A DNA stretch of 64,000 nt from Bacteroidales bacterium (GTDB taxonomy: Bacteria > Bacteroidota > Bacteroidia > Bacteroidales > WCHB1-69), in assembly GCA_017506175.1 (NCBI GenBank), contig JAFVNW010000055.1, forward strand, positions 37,829 through 101,828, in the 5' to 3' direction. The position numbers were made by a program, and so were the translations under genes. Of the stretch, positions 32,729 to 42,337 are shown piece after piece; positions within the stretch are counted from its first letter, which is position 1; the number at the start of each line of letters is the position of its first letter. The notes beneath the pieces are model-generated. The model was given only the letters and a program-made list of their open reading frames with translations. It ran no database searches and was not told the origin of the DNA.

Positions 32729-33354
32729 CAAACCCGGCTCCTTTTATCGGCATTATGCGGCATCGCATCGGCATCGACGGCGACGGGGTGACCACCTTGG
32801 CGGCCTTCCACGGCTGTCCGCTGCACTGCCACTACTGCCTGAACCCCTCCTGTCTCGGTTCGGTGGAACGGTTGCGCCGCTTGACACCGGAGGAGCTTTA
32901 CGAGGAGGTGCGCATCGACCAGCTCTACTTTCTAGCCACTGGCGGCGGCGTGTGCTTCGGCGGCGGCGAGCCGCTGCTGCGCCCCGATTTCATCGTCCGC
33001 TTCCGCGAGTTGTGCGGTCCCGACTGGCAGCTCACCCTCGAAACCTCCCTCAACGTGTCGGAAGAAAACCTGCAAGCAGTGCTGCCCCATGTGAATGCCT
33101 TCATTGTGGACATCAAAGACCTGCATCCCGACATCTACCAGCGATACACGGGACAGCCGATAACACGGCTCCTGCGGAATCTGGAACACCTCGCAGCCCA
33201 CTTCCCCACCCAGCAGGTGGTGGTGCGCGTGCCGCTCATCCCCGACTACAACACCGATGACGACAGGGAATGGAGCGTGGAGCAGCTGCAAGCTTACGGC
33301 TTCACCCGATTCGACCGCTTCACCTATCGCACCGACCTCAAAAGCACAAAGTAA
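32725..33354 (+). CDS. Radical SAM glycyl-radical-enzyme-activase-like protein
   Basis: 209 residues. Cys31-x3-Cys35-x2-Cys38 in FHGCPLHCHYCLNPSC binds the [4Fe-4S] cluster of radical SAM enzymes; GGGVCFGGGEPLLRP matches the GGE-SAM motif. The layout and size are those of PflA/YjjW-type activases, though it is shorter and lacks ferredoxin-like extra clusters. No glycyl-radical enzyme lies here; its partner may be the Cys-rich protein it overlaps. The last codons and the stop lie in the right-hand 23-bp repeat array. Confidence 0.85.
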   Translation: MTNPAPFIGIMRHRIGIDGDGVTTLAAFHGCPLHCHYCLNPSCLGSVERLRRLTPEELYEEVRIDQLYFLATGGGVCFGGGEPLLRPDFIVRFRELCGPDWQLTLETSLNVSEENLQAVLPHVNAFIVDIKDLHPDIYQRYTGQPITRLLRNLEHLAAHFPTQQVVVRVPLIPDYNTDDDREWSVEQLQAYGFTRFDRFTYRTDLKSTK

Positions 33355-33403
33355 ATTACCTCAAAAACGCAAAGTAAAATACCTCAAAAACACAAAATAG
33401 AGT
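33335..33403 (+). repeat. Three tandem copies of the 23-bp unit, right copy
   Basis: Units at 33335-33357, 33358-33380 and 33381-33403, ACCTCAAAArCrCAAArTAr. The first encodes the last residues (DLKSTK) and stop of the radical SAM gene. Together with 32125-32170 the arrays bracket the two-gene cassette in direct orientation. Confidence 0.85.
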
Positions 33404-33424
33404 TGTAGTTTCAAAAAATTATTT

Positions 33425-33432
33425 TATTTTTG
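33425..33432 (+). promoter_or_regulatory. -7 box (TATTTTTG) of the AAA_14 gene
   Basis: TATTTTTG, 17 bp before the ATG at 33450. Confidence 0.55.
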
Positions 33433-33449
33433 CCGCACAAAAAAAGACT

Positions 33450-34742
33450 ATGAGTTATTTACATCGGACAGCGGATATTGTATTATCTGAGCGGCTTGAA
33501 GCTTTTGGAGCAGTACTAATAGAAGGTCCAAAATGGTGTGGAAAAACCACCACGGCGGAGCAAATTGCCAAGAGTGTGATTCGGCTGCAGGATACAGACA
33601 AACGCGAGGAGTATCTTGCTACGGCGGCATCCAAGCCTTCGTTGCTTTTGCATGGCGATACCCCGCGCCTCATTGATGAATGGCAGGATGCACCAGTCTT
33701 GTGGGATGCCGTCCGAACAATGGTGGACAAACGCAATGAACCCGGGCAGTTTATCCTGACCGGTTCCAATTCCGTTGATAAGAACAAGATTCTGCATTCG
33801 GGTACAGGACGCATTTCCCGTATGAAGATGTCACCCATGAGTTTATGGGAATCGGGAGAATCTAACGGCAAAATATCGCTCCTACAATTGTTTGATGACC
33901 CGTCACTGGATATTGACGGCATAACCTCTGATATGGAGGTAGAAGACCTGATTTTTGCGGCTTGTCGCGGAGGGTGGCCGGCAACAATCAATATCAAGTC
34001 GCAGAAAGCGAAGCTGTTGGTGGCTCGTGACTATGTAAATTCCGTGTGCCGGGAGGACATCTCAAGGGTTGACAATGTGCAGCGCGACGAGCGGGTGGCC
34101 CGACTCCTTTTGCGCAGTTATGCAAGAAACATTTCGACCTTGGCAAAAAACACCTCTTTGCTGGCCGACATCGTATCTTCTGAGGAGATCTCTATTTCAA
34201 TGCCTACGTTCGACGACTATGTGGCAGCCTTAACCAAACTCTTTGTTATCTGCAACATTGATGCCTGGTGTCCTGCCATCCGCAGCAAGACCACCATCCG
34301 CAGCGGCTACAAACGGGCTTTTATAGATCCGTCAATCGCTGTTGCTTCGTTAGGACTGACTCCGGAAGCACTGCACACCCAATTCAAGACCTTTGGCTTC
34401 ATCTTTGAGCAGATGTGTGCCCGTGATTTGAAAGCCTACACCCCAGATTTTGACACTCACTTGTCCTATTATCGGGACCGCTACGGACTGGAAGCCGATC
34501 TTGTACTTCATCTGGCGGATGGCCGCTATGCTCTAATTGAGTGCAAGCTTGGCAGCAAAGAAATTGAGGAAGGTGCAAGTCATCTGATCGAACTTAAACG
34601 TTTGATACAAGAGCATAACAAGAAAGAGAAACAAGTCCCCCTCCGTGAGCCTGATTTACTTATCATCCTGACAGGCGGACACATGGCATATACCCGGCCC
34701 GATGGAGTGAAAATCATACCCTTGGCCACGTTGAGACAGTAG
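33450..34742 (+). CDS. AAA_14 / DUF4143 ATP-binding protein
   Basis: 430 residues. The P-loop is GPKWCGKTTT (from residue 26), the Walker B DTPRLIDEWQ, and sensor-like ILTGSNSVDKNK; the second half is DUF4143 with a PD-(D/E)XK-like region (LSYYRDRYGLEADLVLHL, ALIECKLGSKEI). This is a very common stand-alone ATPase family of unknown function in Bacteroidota, often in multiple copies; links to DNA or toxin-antitoxin systems have been proposed but are not settled. The gene is complete. Confidence 0.92.
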   Translation: MSYLHRTADIVLSERLEAFGAVLIEGPKWCGKTTTAEQIAKSVIRLQDTDKREEYLATAASKPSLLLHGDTPRLIDEWQDAPVLWDAVRTMVDKRNEPGQFILTGSNSVDKNKILHSGTGRISRMKMSPMSLWESGESNGKISLLQLFDDPSLDIDGITSDMEVEDLIFAACRGGWPATINIKSQKAKLLVARDYVNSVCREDISRVDNVQRDERVARLLLRSYARNISTLAKNTSLLADIVSSEEISISMPTFDDYVAALTKLFVICNIDAWCPAIRSKTTIRSGYKRAFIDPSIAVASLGLTPEALHTQFKTFGFIFEQMCARDLKAYTPDFDTHLSYYRDRYGLEADLVLHLADGRYALIECKLGSKEIEEGASHLIELKRLIQEHNKKEKQVPLREPDLLIILTGGHMAYTRPDGVKIIPLATLRQ

Positions 34743-34757
34743 ATGAAACGAAGGGGG

Positions 34758-34775
34758 AATGAGAATTGAAAATTA
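34758..34775. repeat. GAATGAGAATTGAAAATT A/T repeat (short)
   Basis: Two units of the AATTGAG/AAAATTGA family, about 15 bp after the stop of the AAA_14 gene. Confidence 0.5.
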
Positions 34776-34802
34776 ATCCTTTCAAGTCTGCCAATAATTC
34801 TT

Positions 34803-34810
34803 TATTTTTG
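34803..34810 (+). promoter_or_regulatory. -7 box (TATTTTTG) of the nucleoside permease gene
   Basis: TATTTTTG, 58 bp before the ATG at 34869. Confidence 0.5.
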
Positions 34811-34868
34811 CAAGCTAAATATCAAATCTTAGAATCTTCAAATAAATAATCAATAATCTTTAATAACC

Positions 34869-36224
34869 ATGAAACTAAAATTCAGACTTATTGTGATGAA
34901 CTTCCTGCAGTATGCCGTGTGGGGAGCTTATTTGACCTGTATGGGTAAGTATTTAGGCAAATGTGGATTAGGTGGCGACATCGGATTGTTCTATGCCATG
35001 CAAGGTATCGTATCGCTGTTCATGCCCGCCCTGATGGGCATCATTGCCGACCGTTGGATTCAGGCGCAAAAAACGCTCGGAATCTGCCACGTTTTGGCAG
35101 GATGTGCCATGATTGCCGCTTGTTTCTACGGACTGGCGAATCCCAACCCCAACTTCATCGGGCTGTTCACCCTCTATTCTATCAGTGTGGCGTTTTACAT
35201 GCCCACCATCGCACTATCCAACTCAGTAGCATACAATGCATTGGAAAACGGTGGCTTGGATACTGTGAAAGATTTCCCACCCATCCGCGTGTTCGGCACC
35301 ATCGGGTTCATTTGCGCCATGTGGCTGGTTGACCTCGTGCATTTCTCCGACAGTTTCTTGGCCTCCTGTCTGTCAAATCCCGCCGACTTCCTGTGGGCGC
35401 AGCACGACGCGGGCATGACGGTACAGGCCTCCAACACCCCGTTCCAGTTCATGCTGAGCGGTATCCTGGGCATCTTGTTAGGAGTTTACTCCTTCACCTT
35501 ACCGCAATGTGCCATCAACAAAGGGGAAAAGAAAAGTTTTGTGGAAGCTCTTGGTTTGCAAGCATTTTCACTTTTCAAACAGAAAAAAATGGCCATCTTC
35601 TTCATCTTCTCCATGTTGTTAGGAGCGGCCTTGCAAATCACCAACGGCTTCGCCACCCCGTTCATCTCATCTTTCGCCGCTGACCCTGCCTTAGCCGACA
35701 CCTTCGGCGTAAAGTATTCCGTCATCATCTACTCCATCTCACAAATTGCGGAAACCCTCTGTATCCTGCTCATCCCCTTCTTCCTCAAGCGTTTCGGCAT
35801 CAAGAAGGTGATGCTGATGGCCATGATTGCCTGGTTCTTCCGTTTCGGACTTTTCGGCATCGGCAACACCGGCAGCATGGTATGGGCCATCATCCTCTCC
35901 ATGATTGTATATGGCTTTGCCTTTGACTTTTACAACATCTCCGGCTCGCTGTTTGTGAACCAAGAAACCGACCCGAGCATCCGCTCGTCGGCACAGGGAT
36001 TGTTCATGATGATGACCAACGGTTTCGGTGCCACTATCGGTACCTTGGGCGCACAAGCCATCGTGAACAAATTCTGTGCATGGAACGAGGCTGGCCTCCT
36101 CGTCGGCATTGAAGGCACTGGCGGCTGGCCGACCGTATGGTTCATCTTCGCCGGCTACTCCTTGGTGGTTGCCATCCTCTTCGCCATCTTCTTCCGGTAC
36201 AAACACGTGAGAACGGAGAATTGA
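34869..36224 (+). CDS. MFS nucleoside permease, NupG-like
   Basis: 451 residues and about 12 membrane segments. The start (MKLKFRLIVMNFLQYAVWGAYL) and ALMGIIADRWIQAQKTLG match the NHS/NupG nucleoside:H+ symporter family; a central loop near 165-195 contains a small charged insert. It imports nucleosides across the inner membrane. The last codons and the stop lie at the beginning of the 36218-36246 repeat (protein end VRTEN). Confidence 0.9.
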   Translation: MKLKFRLIVMNFLQYAVWGAYLTCMGKYLGKCGLGGDIGLFYAMQGIVSLFMPALMGIIADRWIQAQKTLGICHVLAGCAMIAACFYGLANPNPNFIGLFTLYSISVAFYMPTIALSNSVAYNALENGGLDTVKDFPPIRVFGTIGFICAMWLVDLVHFSDSFLASCLSNPADFLWAQHDAGMTVQASNTPFQFMLSGILGILLGVYSFTLPQCAINKGEKKSFVEALGLQAFSLFKQKKMAIFFIFSMLLGAALQITNGFATPFISSFAADPALADTFGVKYSVIIYSISQIAETLCILLIPFFLKRFGIKKVMLMAMIAWFFRFGLFGIGNTGSMVWAIILSMIVYGFAFDFYNISGSLFVNQETDPSIRSSAQGLFMMMTNGFGATIGTLGAQAIVNKFCAWNEAGLLVGIEGTGGWPTVWFIFAGYSLVVAILFAIFFRYKHVRTEN

Positions 36225-36246
36225 GAATTGAAAATTGAGAGGTGAG
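36218..36246. repeat. GAATTGAGAATTGAAAATTG A/T repeat
   Basis: Three units of the A/T repeat family. The first supplies the TGA stop of the nucleoside permease gene, as also happens at 17641-17681. Confidence 0.7.
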
Positions 36247-36254
36247 AGGAAGGG

Positions 36255-36292
36255 AGGAAAGGATGAAGAGATTAAAAGATGAAAAGATTAAG
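36255..36292. repeat. GGATGAAGAGATTAAAAGATG repeat
   Basis: Degenerate purine-rich repeat, the reverse-strand form of the CATCCTTTCATC family seen at 10048-10072 and 6361-6380. It directly follows an A/T repeat. Confidence 0.45.
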
Positions 36293-36385
36293 GGATTATG
36301 TGAAGATTATTGTGGGGATGCCATAATATGACATCCTTACAAATAAACGAATAAAAATCAACGGATAAACAACAAAAACAACTCT

Positions 36386-37063
36386 ATGGTCAATCCTGTT
36401 ATTGAAGAATCTTGGAAACGCGAGCTGGCCGACCAGTTCGCCTCGCCCTACTTTGAGGAGCTGAAGCGATTCTTGGTGGCTGAAAAGCAGCAGTTTCCCG
36501 TCTATCCGCCCGGCTCGCTGATTTTCAACGCCTTCAATCTCACGCCGTTCGACAAGGTGAAGGTGGTGATTCTCGGGCAGGACCCCTACCATGAGCCAGG
36601 GCAGGCGCACGGACTCTGTTTCTCGGTGCAGCCCGGCACGAAGTTCCCGCCCTCGCTGGTCAACATCTTCCAGGAGCTGCACACCGACATCGGGATGCCC
36701 ATCCCCATGACCGGCAATCTCGACGGCTGGGCGCGGCAGGGCGTGCTGCTGCTCAACGCCACCTTGACCGTGCGCGCTCACCAAGCCGGCTCCCACCAAC
36801 ACCACGGCTGGGAAACCTTCACCGATGCCGCCATCCAACGTCTGTCTGAGCAAAAAAATGGCATAGTCTTTCTGCTTTGGGGATCCTACGCTCAAGCCAA
36901 AGAAGCCCTAATCGATCACAGCAAGCACTTCATACTCAAGGCACCGCACCCCTCTCCCCTCTCCGCTTACCGAGGATTCTTCGGTTGCAAGCACTTCTCC
37001 AAAACCAACGAGATTCTGCAAAAAAATGGCATAACTCCAATCGATTGGAGATTGACATATTAA
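36386..37063 (+). CDS. ung: Uracil-DNA glycosylase (family 1)
   Basis: 225 residues. Family 1 motifs are complete: [21 protein letters not shown] with the catalytic Asp66, LLLNATLTV, and [21 protein letters not shown] with His188. The enzyme removes uracil from DNA to start base excision repair. Length matches E. coli Ung. A repeat follows its stop codon immediately. Confidence 0.97.
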   Translation: MVNPVIEESWKRELADQFASPYFEELKRFLVAEKQQFPVYPPGSLIFNAFNLTPFDKVKVVILGQDPYHEPGQAHGLCFSVQPGTKFPPSLVNIFQELHTDIGMPIPMTGNLDGWARQGVLLLNATLTVRAHQAGSHQHHGWETFTDAAIQRLSEQKNGIVFLLWGSYAQAKEALIDHSKHFILKAPHPSPLSAYRGFFGCKHFSKTNEILQKNGITPIDWRLTY

Positions 37064-37090
37064 AACTGAGAACTGAAAAATGAAAAATTT
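37064..37090. repeat. AACTGAGAACTGAAAAATG A/T repeat
   Basis: Degenerate units of the AATTGAG/AAAATTGA family starting at the base after the ung stop. Confidence 0.55.
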
Positions 37091-37138
37091 TGAGTTGATG
37101 AGTTATAGAGTTATAGATATTCAACCACCAACATCCAA

Positions 37139-37819
37139 ATGAAACAAATCCTCTCCTTTTTAGACCAGCTGATGCGCCACAACAATCGCGAATGGTTCAC
37201 TGAACACAAACAGGAATATGTGTCAGCACAGGCGCATTTCAACGAATTTACAGAAAAATTGATTGCGGAGGTGGGAAAGTTTGATGAAAGCATCCGCCCC
37301 TTGACCATTGCCGACTGCACCTATCGGATATACAAAGACATGCGCTTTTCCAGGGAGAAGATTCCGTACAAAACGCACATGGGCGCCTACCTCTGTCCGC
37401 ACGGCAAGAAGTCGGGAATGGCGGGCTACTACTTTCACTTAGAACCCTCTGAATCAGAAGATTATGCATTCGGAAATCTTCTGGCGGCGGGACTGTACAA
37501 TCCCACTCCTTCACTGGCGATTGCCATACGCGACAAGATCCACAACGAACCCGATGCCTTCGAGCAAGTTGTTGAAGCGGCCAAAGACTACCATTGGAAC
37601 GACAATGCCAAACTCAAGCGCGTTCCCAACGGCTACCCGCAGGATGCGAGACACGCTGAGTACTTGAAACTCAAGACCTTCACCATCTGCGCCGCCCTTC
37701 CCGACCAGATCGTGTTGGGCGATGAAACCAAACTCCTGCACTACGTCACCGAAATTTTCCGCGAGGCCAAGCCCTGCAACGACTTCATCAACCAGGTAGT
37801 GGAAAGCGGTTGCTGGTAA
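37139..37819 (+). CDS. DUF2461 (TIGR02453) family protein
   Basis: 226 residues. Family signatures are LRHNNREWFTEHKQEY-like (LMRHNNREWFTEHK), RIYKDMRFSREKIPYKTHMGAY and a C-terminal EIFREAKPCNDFINQ. This conserved cytoplasmic family has no assigned function. Start at 37139 fits the family; the flippase gene follows after 43 bp. Confidence 0.92.
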   Translation: MKQILSFLDQLMRHNNREWFTEHKQEYVSAQAHFNEFTEKLIAEVGKFDESIRPLTIADCTYRIYKDMRFSREKIPYKTHMGAYLCPHGKKSGMAGYYFHLEPSESEDYAFGNLLAAGLYNPTPSLAIAIRDKIHNEPDAFEQVVEAAKDYHWNDNAKLKRVPNGYPQDARHAEYLKLKTFTICAALPDQIVLGDETKLLHYVTEIFREAKPCNDFINQVVESGCW

Positions 37820-37862
37820 GCGCTCCAACTTATTCATAATCAAGATAAAAACTTCACATAGC

Positions 37863-39377
37863 ATGGGCATTATCATCCGACAGAGCATCAAAGGCACGAT
37901 TGCCAACTACATCGGCATTGCGGTGGGGTTTGTCACCACATTCTTCGTGCTGACAAACTACTTGACCACCGCGGAGGTCGGGCTGACACGGGTTTTAGTG
38001 GATGCCGGCACCCTGTTTTCCAGTTTCGCCCTGCTGGGCACAGGTTCTTCCATCATTCGTTTCTTTCCCTATTTCAAAGACGAGGAGCAGAAAAACCACG
38101 GGATTTTCTTCTGGTCACTCATCATTCCCCTCGTTGGATTCGCCCTCTTCATTCTATGCTTTTTTATTTGTAAAGGATTAATAATCAGAACATTTTCAGA
38201 CAATTCCCCGCTTTTTGTCAACTACGTTTACTACATTCTTCCGCTGGCATTCTTCATGGTGTATCTGAGTGTGTTTGAATGCAACGCAACCATTCTGATG
38301 CGCGTGGCTGTGCCAAAATTTATCAGAGAGGTGGTGATTCGCGTGCTTCTTTTGGCTGGCTACATCCTCTTCGGACATGGCATCATCAACCTCGACGGAC
38401 TGGTAATTTTCTTCTGCGCCACCTACGGCATCGCGGCCGCACTGAACTTCATCTATTTAATCAGCACGCAAAAAATTTCGTTCAAACCCGACTGGAAATA
38501 CATCACCAAGGATTTACGAAGGGAATTCATCTACTACACATTGTTTCTCATTACAGCGGCATTGGTAGCCAACGTGCTACCCACATTGAGCAGTTTCTTT
38601 GTAACCGCCCAGATGGGATTGGCCTTCACGGGGATCTATGCCATTGCCACCTACATTGCCGCAGTGATTGAAGTGCCTTACCGCTCGCTTTCAGCGATTG
38701 TCAATCCACAGATTTCAGTCGCCATCAAAGAACAGGACATTCCAAAAGCGACATCACTATGCCAAAAAGTTGCATTAAACCAATTTTTGGCAGGGGCCAC
38801 CATCTTTTTGATTATATGGATTAACATCGATTTGCTTTTCCAAATCTTACCCAATGGCGAACAATACGCGACCGGCAAATGGGTTGTCTTCATCTTAGGG
38901 TTGACGAGGCTCATGATATCATCCTTCGGTATCGGAGGGGTGCCGCTCGGATACTCCAAATTCTACTATTACTCCCTTCTTTTCACCCTTGTTTTGATGA
39001 TTTCTTCCATATTCCTGAACTATTACCTGATACCGATTTACGGCATCAACGGAGCGGCCTTCGCCACATTGCTCTCCAATTTTGTGTATTACGTTCTGAG
39101 TCTCTGGTTCGTTCAGAAAAAAATCGGGACCACACCCTTCTCGTGGAATCTGCTGAAAGTGCTGGCACTCATCGCCATTATGACCGCCTTGAATTACGGC
39201 TTCGCATACATCAATGGTTATATCTTCAGGAATCCAACAATAGTGATGGCGGTTGTTGAAGCCGTTCTCCGCACTGGAACCGTCTGCATTGCCGGTCTGA
39301 TTATGCTATATTTTGGCAGAGTCTCTCCAGAAATCAACGTGATGATTGACAAGGCGATTGCAAAAGTGAGACATTGA
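37863..39377 (+). CDS. Oligosaccharide flippase (Wzx-like, MATE/PST family)
   Basis: 504 residues with about 14 hydrophobic segments. The start GIIIRQSIKGTIANYIGIAVGFV and LTTAEVGLTRVLVDAGTLFSSFALLG are typical of Bacteroidota polysaccharide-biosynthesis flippases. It would move lipid-linked sugar chains across the inner membrane. It stands alone next to glnS, 10 kb from the glycosyltransferase clusters, so which chain it flips is uncertain. Confidence 0.88.
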   Translation: MGIIIRQSIKGTIANYIGIAVGFVTTFFVLTNYLTTAEVGLTRVLVDAGTLFSSFALLGTGSSIIRFFPYFKDEEQKNHGIFFWSLIIPLVGFALFILCFFICKGLIIRTFSDNSPLFVNYVYYILPLAFFMVYLSVFECNATILMRVAVPKFIREVVIRVLLLAGYILFGHGIINLDGLVIFFCATYGIAAALNFIYLISTQKISFKPDWKYITKDLRREFIYYTLFLITAALVANVLPTLSSFFVTAQMGLAFTGIYAIATYIAAVIEVPYRSLSAIVNPQISVAIKEQDIPKATSLCQKVALNQFLAGATIFLIIWINIDLLFQILPNGEQYATGKWVVFILGLTRLMISSFGIGGVPLGYSKFYYYSLLFTLVLMISSIFLNYYLIPIYGINGAAFATLLSNFVYYVLSLWFVQKKIGTTPFSWNLLKVLALIAIMTALNYGFAYINGYIFRNPTIVMAVVEAVLRTGTVCIAGLIMLYFGRVSPEINVMIDKAIAKVRH

Positions 39378-39443
39378 CTTTTAGCGTTTTGTAAAAAAAT
39401 GTAAAAAATGATTTTCGGTCTTTATCATTTTTTACGAAAATCG

Positions 39444-39451
39444 TATTTTTG
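39444..39451 (+). promoter_or_regulatory. -7 box (TATTTTTG) of glnS
   Basis: TATTTTTG, 33 bp before the ATG at 39485; the open frame from 39449 begins inside it and is therefore not the start. Confidence 0.6.
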
Positions 39452-39484
39452 CGGCTTAAAAATCCAATTAAACATTTTAGTAAT

Positions 39485-41104
39485 ATGAATTTTATTGAAG
39501 AGATCATTGAAAAAGATTTGGCTAACGGGAAAAACGGTTCGAAAGTGCACACTCGGTTTCCACCAGAACCCAATGGATACTTGCACATCGGCCACGCCAA
39601 ATCCATCTGTCTGAACTTCGGTATCGCAAAAAAATATAACGGTTTGTGCAATTTGCGTTTTGACGACACGAACCCTGTGAAAGAGGATGTTGAGTATGTG
39701 GATTCCATCAAAGAAGACATCCAATGGTTAGGTTTCCAATGGGCGGAGGAGCACTACGCCTCCGACTATTTCGACCAGCTTTACCAGTGGGCTGAACAGT
39801 TGATTCAAGAGGGTTTGGCCTACGTGGACGACCAGACGCAGGAGGAGATCAGTGCGGGGCGAGGCGTTCCTACGAAGCCCGGCACCGAAAGTCCCTACCG
39901 CAACCGCTCCATTGAGGAGAATTTGGATTTGTTCCGCCGCATGAAAGCAGGTGAGTTTCCTGATGGCAGCCGCGTTCTCCGCGCCAAAATTGGCATGGAC
40001 TCACCCAACATGCACATGCGCGACCCCATCATGTACCGCATTCTCCACGCACACCACCATCGCACCGGCGATAAATGGAACATCTACCCGATGTACGATT
40101 TCGCCCACGGCCAAAGCGACTCCATCGAAGGCATCACCCACTCCATCTGCACCCTCGAATTTGAGGTGCATCGTCCGCTGTACGACTGGTTCTGCGAAGC
40201 ACTGAAAATACATCACCCGCAACAAATCGAGTTCGCTCGCCTCAACCTCAACTACACCATCATGAGCAAGCGCAAATTGATGAAGCTGGTGCAAGACAAG
40301 CACGTAATGGGCTGGGACGACCCGCGCATGCCCACCATTTGCGGTCTGCGCCGCCGTGGCTACACCCCGCAATCGGTGCGCAACTTCGCCGAAACCGTCG
40401 GCATCGCCAAGCGCGACAACATCATCGACGTCTCCCTGTTGGAATTCTGCGCCCGCGAAGACCTCAACAAGGTCGCCACGCGCACCATGGCGGTTTTGGA
40501 CCCTGTAAAACTCATCATCGACAACTACGAAGGCGAGGAGATGCTGAACGCCGTCAACAACCCGGAAAATCCGGAGGCTGGCACCCGACCGATTCCCTTC
40601 ACCAAAGAACTCTGGATGGAGCGCGCCGACTTCCGCGAGGTGGCCGACAAGAAATTCTACCGACTGACCATCGGCGGCGAAGTGCGCCTGAAATACGCCT
40701 ACATCATCAAATGCACACACATCGACAAAGATGCTGACGGCAACATCACCGCCATCCACGCGACTTACGACCCGGAAACGAAGAGCGGAATGCCGCTTAG
40801 CAACCGCAAGGTGAAAGCCACCATCCACTGGGTTTCGGCACAACATGCCAAGAAAGCTGAAATCCGCCTCTTCGAACGCTTGTTCTTGAAATCCGACCCC
40901 GACGACTGCGAAGAGGGGCAAACCTTTCTCGACTCCCTCAACCCCAATTCCCTTACCATCCAGGACGGCTGGATTGAAGAGGGGCTGACATTGGACAATC
41001 CCGAAAGACACTACCAGTTTGAAAGAATCGGCTACTTCTGCATCGACAGGGACTCGACTGCAGACAAGATTGTGTTCAACAAAACGGTCGGACTGAAACA
41101 ATAA
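39485..41104 (+). CDS. glnS: Glutamine--tRNA ligase
   Basis: 539 residues, class I aminoacyl-tRNA synthetase. HIGH-type motif at 34-37 ([10 protein letters not shown]), [33 protein letters not shown]-type MSKRKL from residue 260, then [20 protein letters not shown] and an anticodon-binding C-terminus ([13 protein letters not shown] ending). It charges tRNA-Gln in the cytoplasm, so this organism does not need the GatCAB route for Gln. The start is the ATG after the TAnnTTTG box. Confidence 0.97.
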   Translation: MNFIEEIIEKDLANGKNGSKVHTRFPPEPNGYLHIGHAKSICLNFGIAKKYNGLCNLRFDDTNPVKEDVEYVDSIKEDIQWLGFQWAEEHYASDYFDQLYQWAEQLIQEGLAYVDDQTQEEISAGRGVPTKPGTESPYRNRSIEENLDLFRRMKAGEFPDGSRVLRAKIGMDSPNMHMRDPIMYRILHAHHHRTGDKWNIYPMYDFAHGQSDSIEGITHSICTLEFEVHRPLYDWFCEALKIHHPQQIEFARLNLNYTIMSKRKLMKLVQDKHVMGWDDPRMPTICGLRRRGYTPQSVRNFAETVGIAKRDNIIDVSLLEFCAREDLNKVATRTMAVLDPVKLIIDNYEGEEMLNAVNNPENPEAGTRPIPFTKELWMERADFREVADKKFYRLTIGGEVRLKYAYIIKCTHIDKDADGNITAIHATYDPETKSGMPLSNRKVKATIHWVSAQHAKKAEIRLFERLFLKSDPDDCEEGQTFLDSLNPNSLTIQDGWIEEGLTLDNPERHYQFERIGYFCIDRDSTADKIVFNKTVGLKQ

Positions 41105-41140
41105 GGCATGGCTATAGATTAATAATCAATTGAATACTTT

Positions 41141-41596
41141 ATGAGAAAATTAATTCCATTTCTATTCGTTCTGCTAATTTTTGGCACAGCCAGTGCACAA
41201 AATCAAAGCGGTAAGAAATCCGAGGAGGGCACCGTTAAGATGATAACGCAGGATGAATTCAAAAAGATGATTTTCGATTATTCCGACACAACGGCATTGT
41301 ACAAAGGCAAAAAGTGCGTGGTGGTGGATTTCTATGCCGACTGGTGCGGACCCTGCCGAAAATTGGCACCCATCATGGAGGAGCTTGCAAAAAAATATGC
41401 CAACGACGTCATCTTTTACAAGATTAATGTTGACTACAACAAGGAAATCGCACAGATATTCGACATCCGCAACATTCCGTCCCTCCTATTTGTCAAAGCA
41501 AAAGAGCGGCCGAGCAAAATGATTGGACTACCCACCAAAAGCGAGTTGGTGAAAATCATCGACACCGTACTGCTGGGCAAAGAGGATGCAGAATGA
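41141..41596 (+). CDS. Exported thioredoxin-family protein
   Basis: 151 residues. The signal peptide (MRKLIPFLFVLLIFGTASAQ) is followed by a thioredoxin fold with DFYADWCGPCRKLAPIMEELA, where Cys69-Gly-Pro-Cys72 is the redox pair; the cis-Pro is in NIPSLLFVK. It should reduce or form disulfides in the periplasm. The four cysteine-patterned lipoprotein genes that start 84 bp downstream are plausible substrates. Confidence 0.9.
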   Translation: MRKLIPFLFVLLIFGTASAQNQSGKKSEEGTVKMITQDEFKKMIFDYSDTTALYKGKKCVVVDFYADWCGPCRKLAPIMEELAKKYANDVIFYKINVDYNKEIAQIFDIRNIPSLLFVKAKERPSKMIGLPTKSELVKIIDTVLLGKEDAE

Positions 41597-41646
41597 AATT
41601 CTTTTATAAATAATGTTAAAAGGTGTAATTTTTGCAAAAATACTTG

Positions 41647-41654
41647 TACTTTTG
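41647..41654 (+). promoter_or_regulatory. -7 box (TACTTTTG) of the first Cys lipoprotein gene
   Basis: TACTTTTG, 26 bp before the ATG at 41681. Confidence 0.6.
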
Positions 41655-41680
41655 CACATCTAAAAATCAAACAAAAAAGA

Positions 41681-41893
41681 ATGAAGAAAAAAGTATTAGC
41701 TATTGTTGCGGCAGTTGTATTAGTTGCTGCCTTCACCTCATGCGACAAAAAGTGCACTTGCACTACCACTATTGGCGGAATCACCAGTGAATCTGAAATC
41801 AACGTTTCTGAATTGAACGACAAATACGGCACGGACATCAAGAAATGCTCTGAATTCAACACGAACGGCATCACTTGCAAAGCAACCCTGTAA
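41681..41893 (+). CDS. Small Cys-patterned lipoprotein, copy 1
   Basis: 70 residues. A signal peptide ends in the lipobox AAFTSC, the Cys being acylated; then DKKCTCTTTIGGITSESEIN, a middle INVSELNDKYGTDIKKCSEF and a last Cys near the end (ITCKATL). Not counting the lipid Cys, four cysteines remain: a C-x-C pair, KKC and the terminal Cys. Copy 3 (42338) is very similar. Outer- or inner-membrane lipoprotein of unknown function; two disulfides are likely. Too small for most family searches. Confidence 0.75.
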   Translation: MKKKVLAIVAAVVLVAAFTSCDKKCTCTTTIGGITSESEINVSELNDKYGTDIKKCSEFNTNGITCKATL

Positions 41894-41895
41894 AA

Positions 41896-42114
41896 ATGAA
41901 AAAAGTTTTGATCGCTGCCATAGCAGCAGTTTTATTGTCATTCGCAACCTCTTGCGAAAAAAAATGCACCTGCAAACATTATGTAGCAGGCACAGTTACT
42001 GAAGAATACGAATACTCCATCAGCAAAGAGTCCGAGAAGAAATGCTCCGACTTTGAAGCCACCCCTGTAACCACTGACGCAAACGGTAAGCAGGTAGGTT
42101 GGGAATGCAAGTAA
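41896..42114 (+). CDS. Small Cys-patterned lipoprotein, copy 2
   Basis: 72 residues from ATG at 41896, two bases after the stop of copy 1, so the two are coupled. Lipobox LSFATSC, then EKKCTCKHYVAGTVTEEYEYS, ESEKKCSDFEATPV, and the end GWECK. The cysteine plan (lipid Cys, C-x-C, KKC, terminal C) matches the others, but the middle differs in sequence, so it is a diverged paralogue. No promoter of its own was seen. Confidence 0.75.
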   Translation: MKKVLIAAIAAVLLSFATSCEKKCTCKHYVAGTVTEEYEYSISKESEKKCSDFEATPVTTDANGKQVGWECK

Positions 42115-42267
42115 TTTTTCATCGAAATCACGGGAACTGTTATTCTGCCACCGTTTTTTGGGGCCGAATGAATAATTGCTTTGAATAAAAGGCATTCGTA
42201 CACGATAAAAAATGTTAACAATTCTTAAAAAAACGGCTAGCACATTCTGTTTTAAACATAAATAACC

Positions 42268-42275
42268 TAATTTTG
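42268..42275 (+). promoter_or_regulatory. -7 box (TAATTTTG) of the third Cys lipoprotein gene
   Basis: TAATTTTG, 62 bp before the ATG at 42338. Confidence 0.5.
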
Positions 42276-42337
42276 CGCGCTAAATAATCACCTCCCCACC
42301 ACATGGGGATATTTATTAACCATAAAAACAAAACATT

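Noticed and set aside
33450-34742. AAA_14/DUF4143 gene as part of the repeat-bracketed cassette
   Set aside because: It lies outside the right-hand repeat array and has its own promoter box.
40001-41101. Long minus-strand ORF opposite glnS
   Set aside because: Same reason: glnS motifs are intact on the plus strand.
42121-42170. Possible terminator after Cys lipoprotein copy 2
   Set aside because: Only four base pairs with a long loop; too weak to report as a feature.
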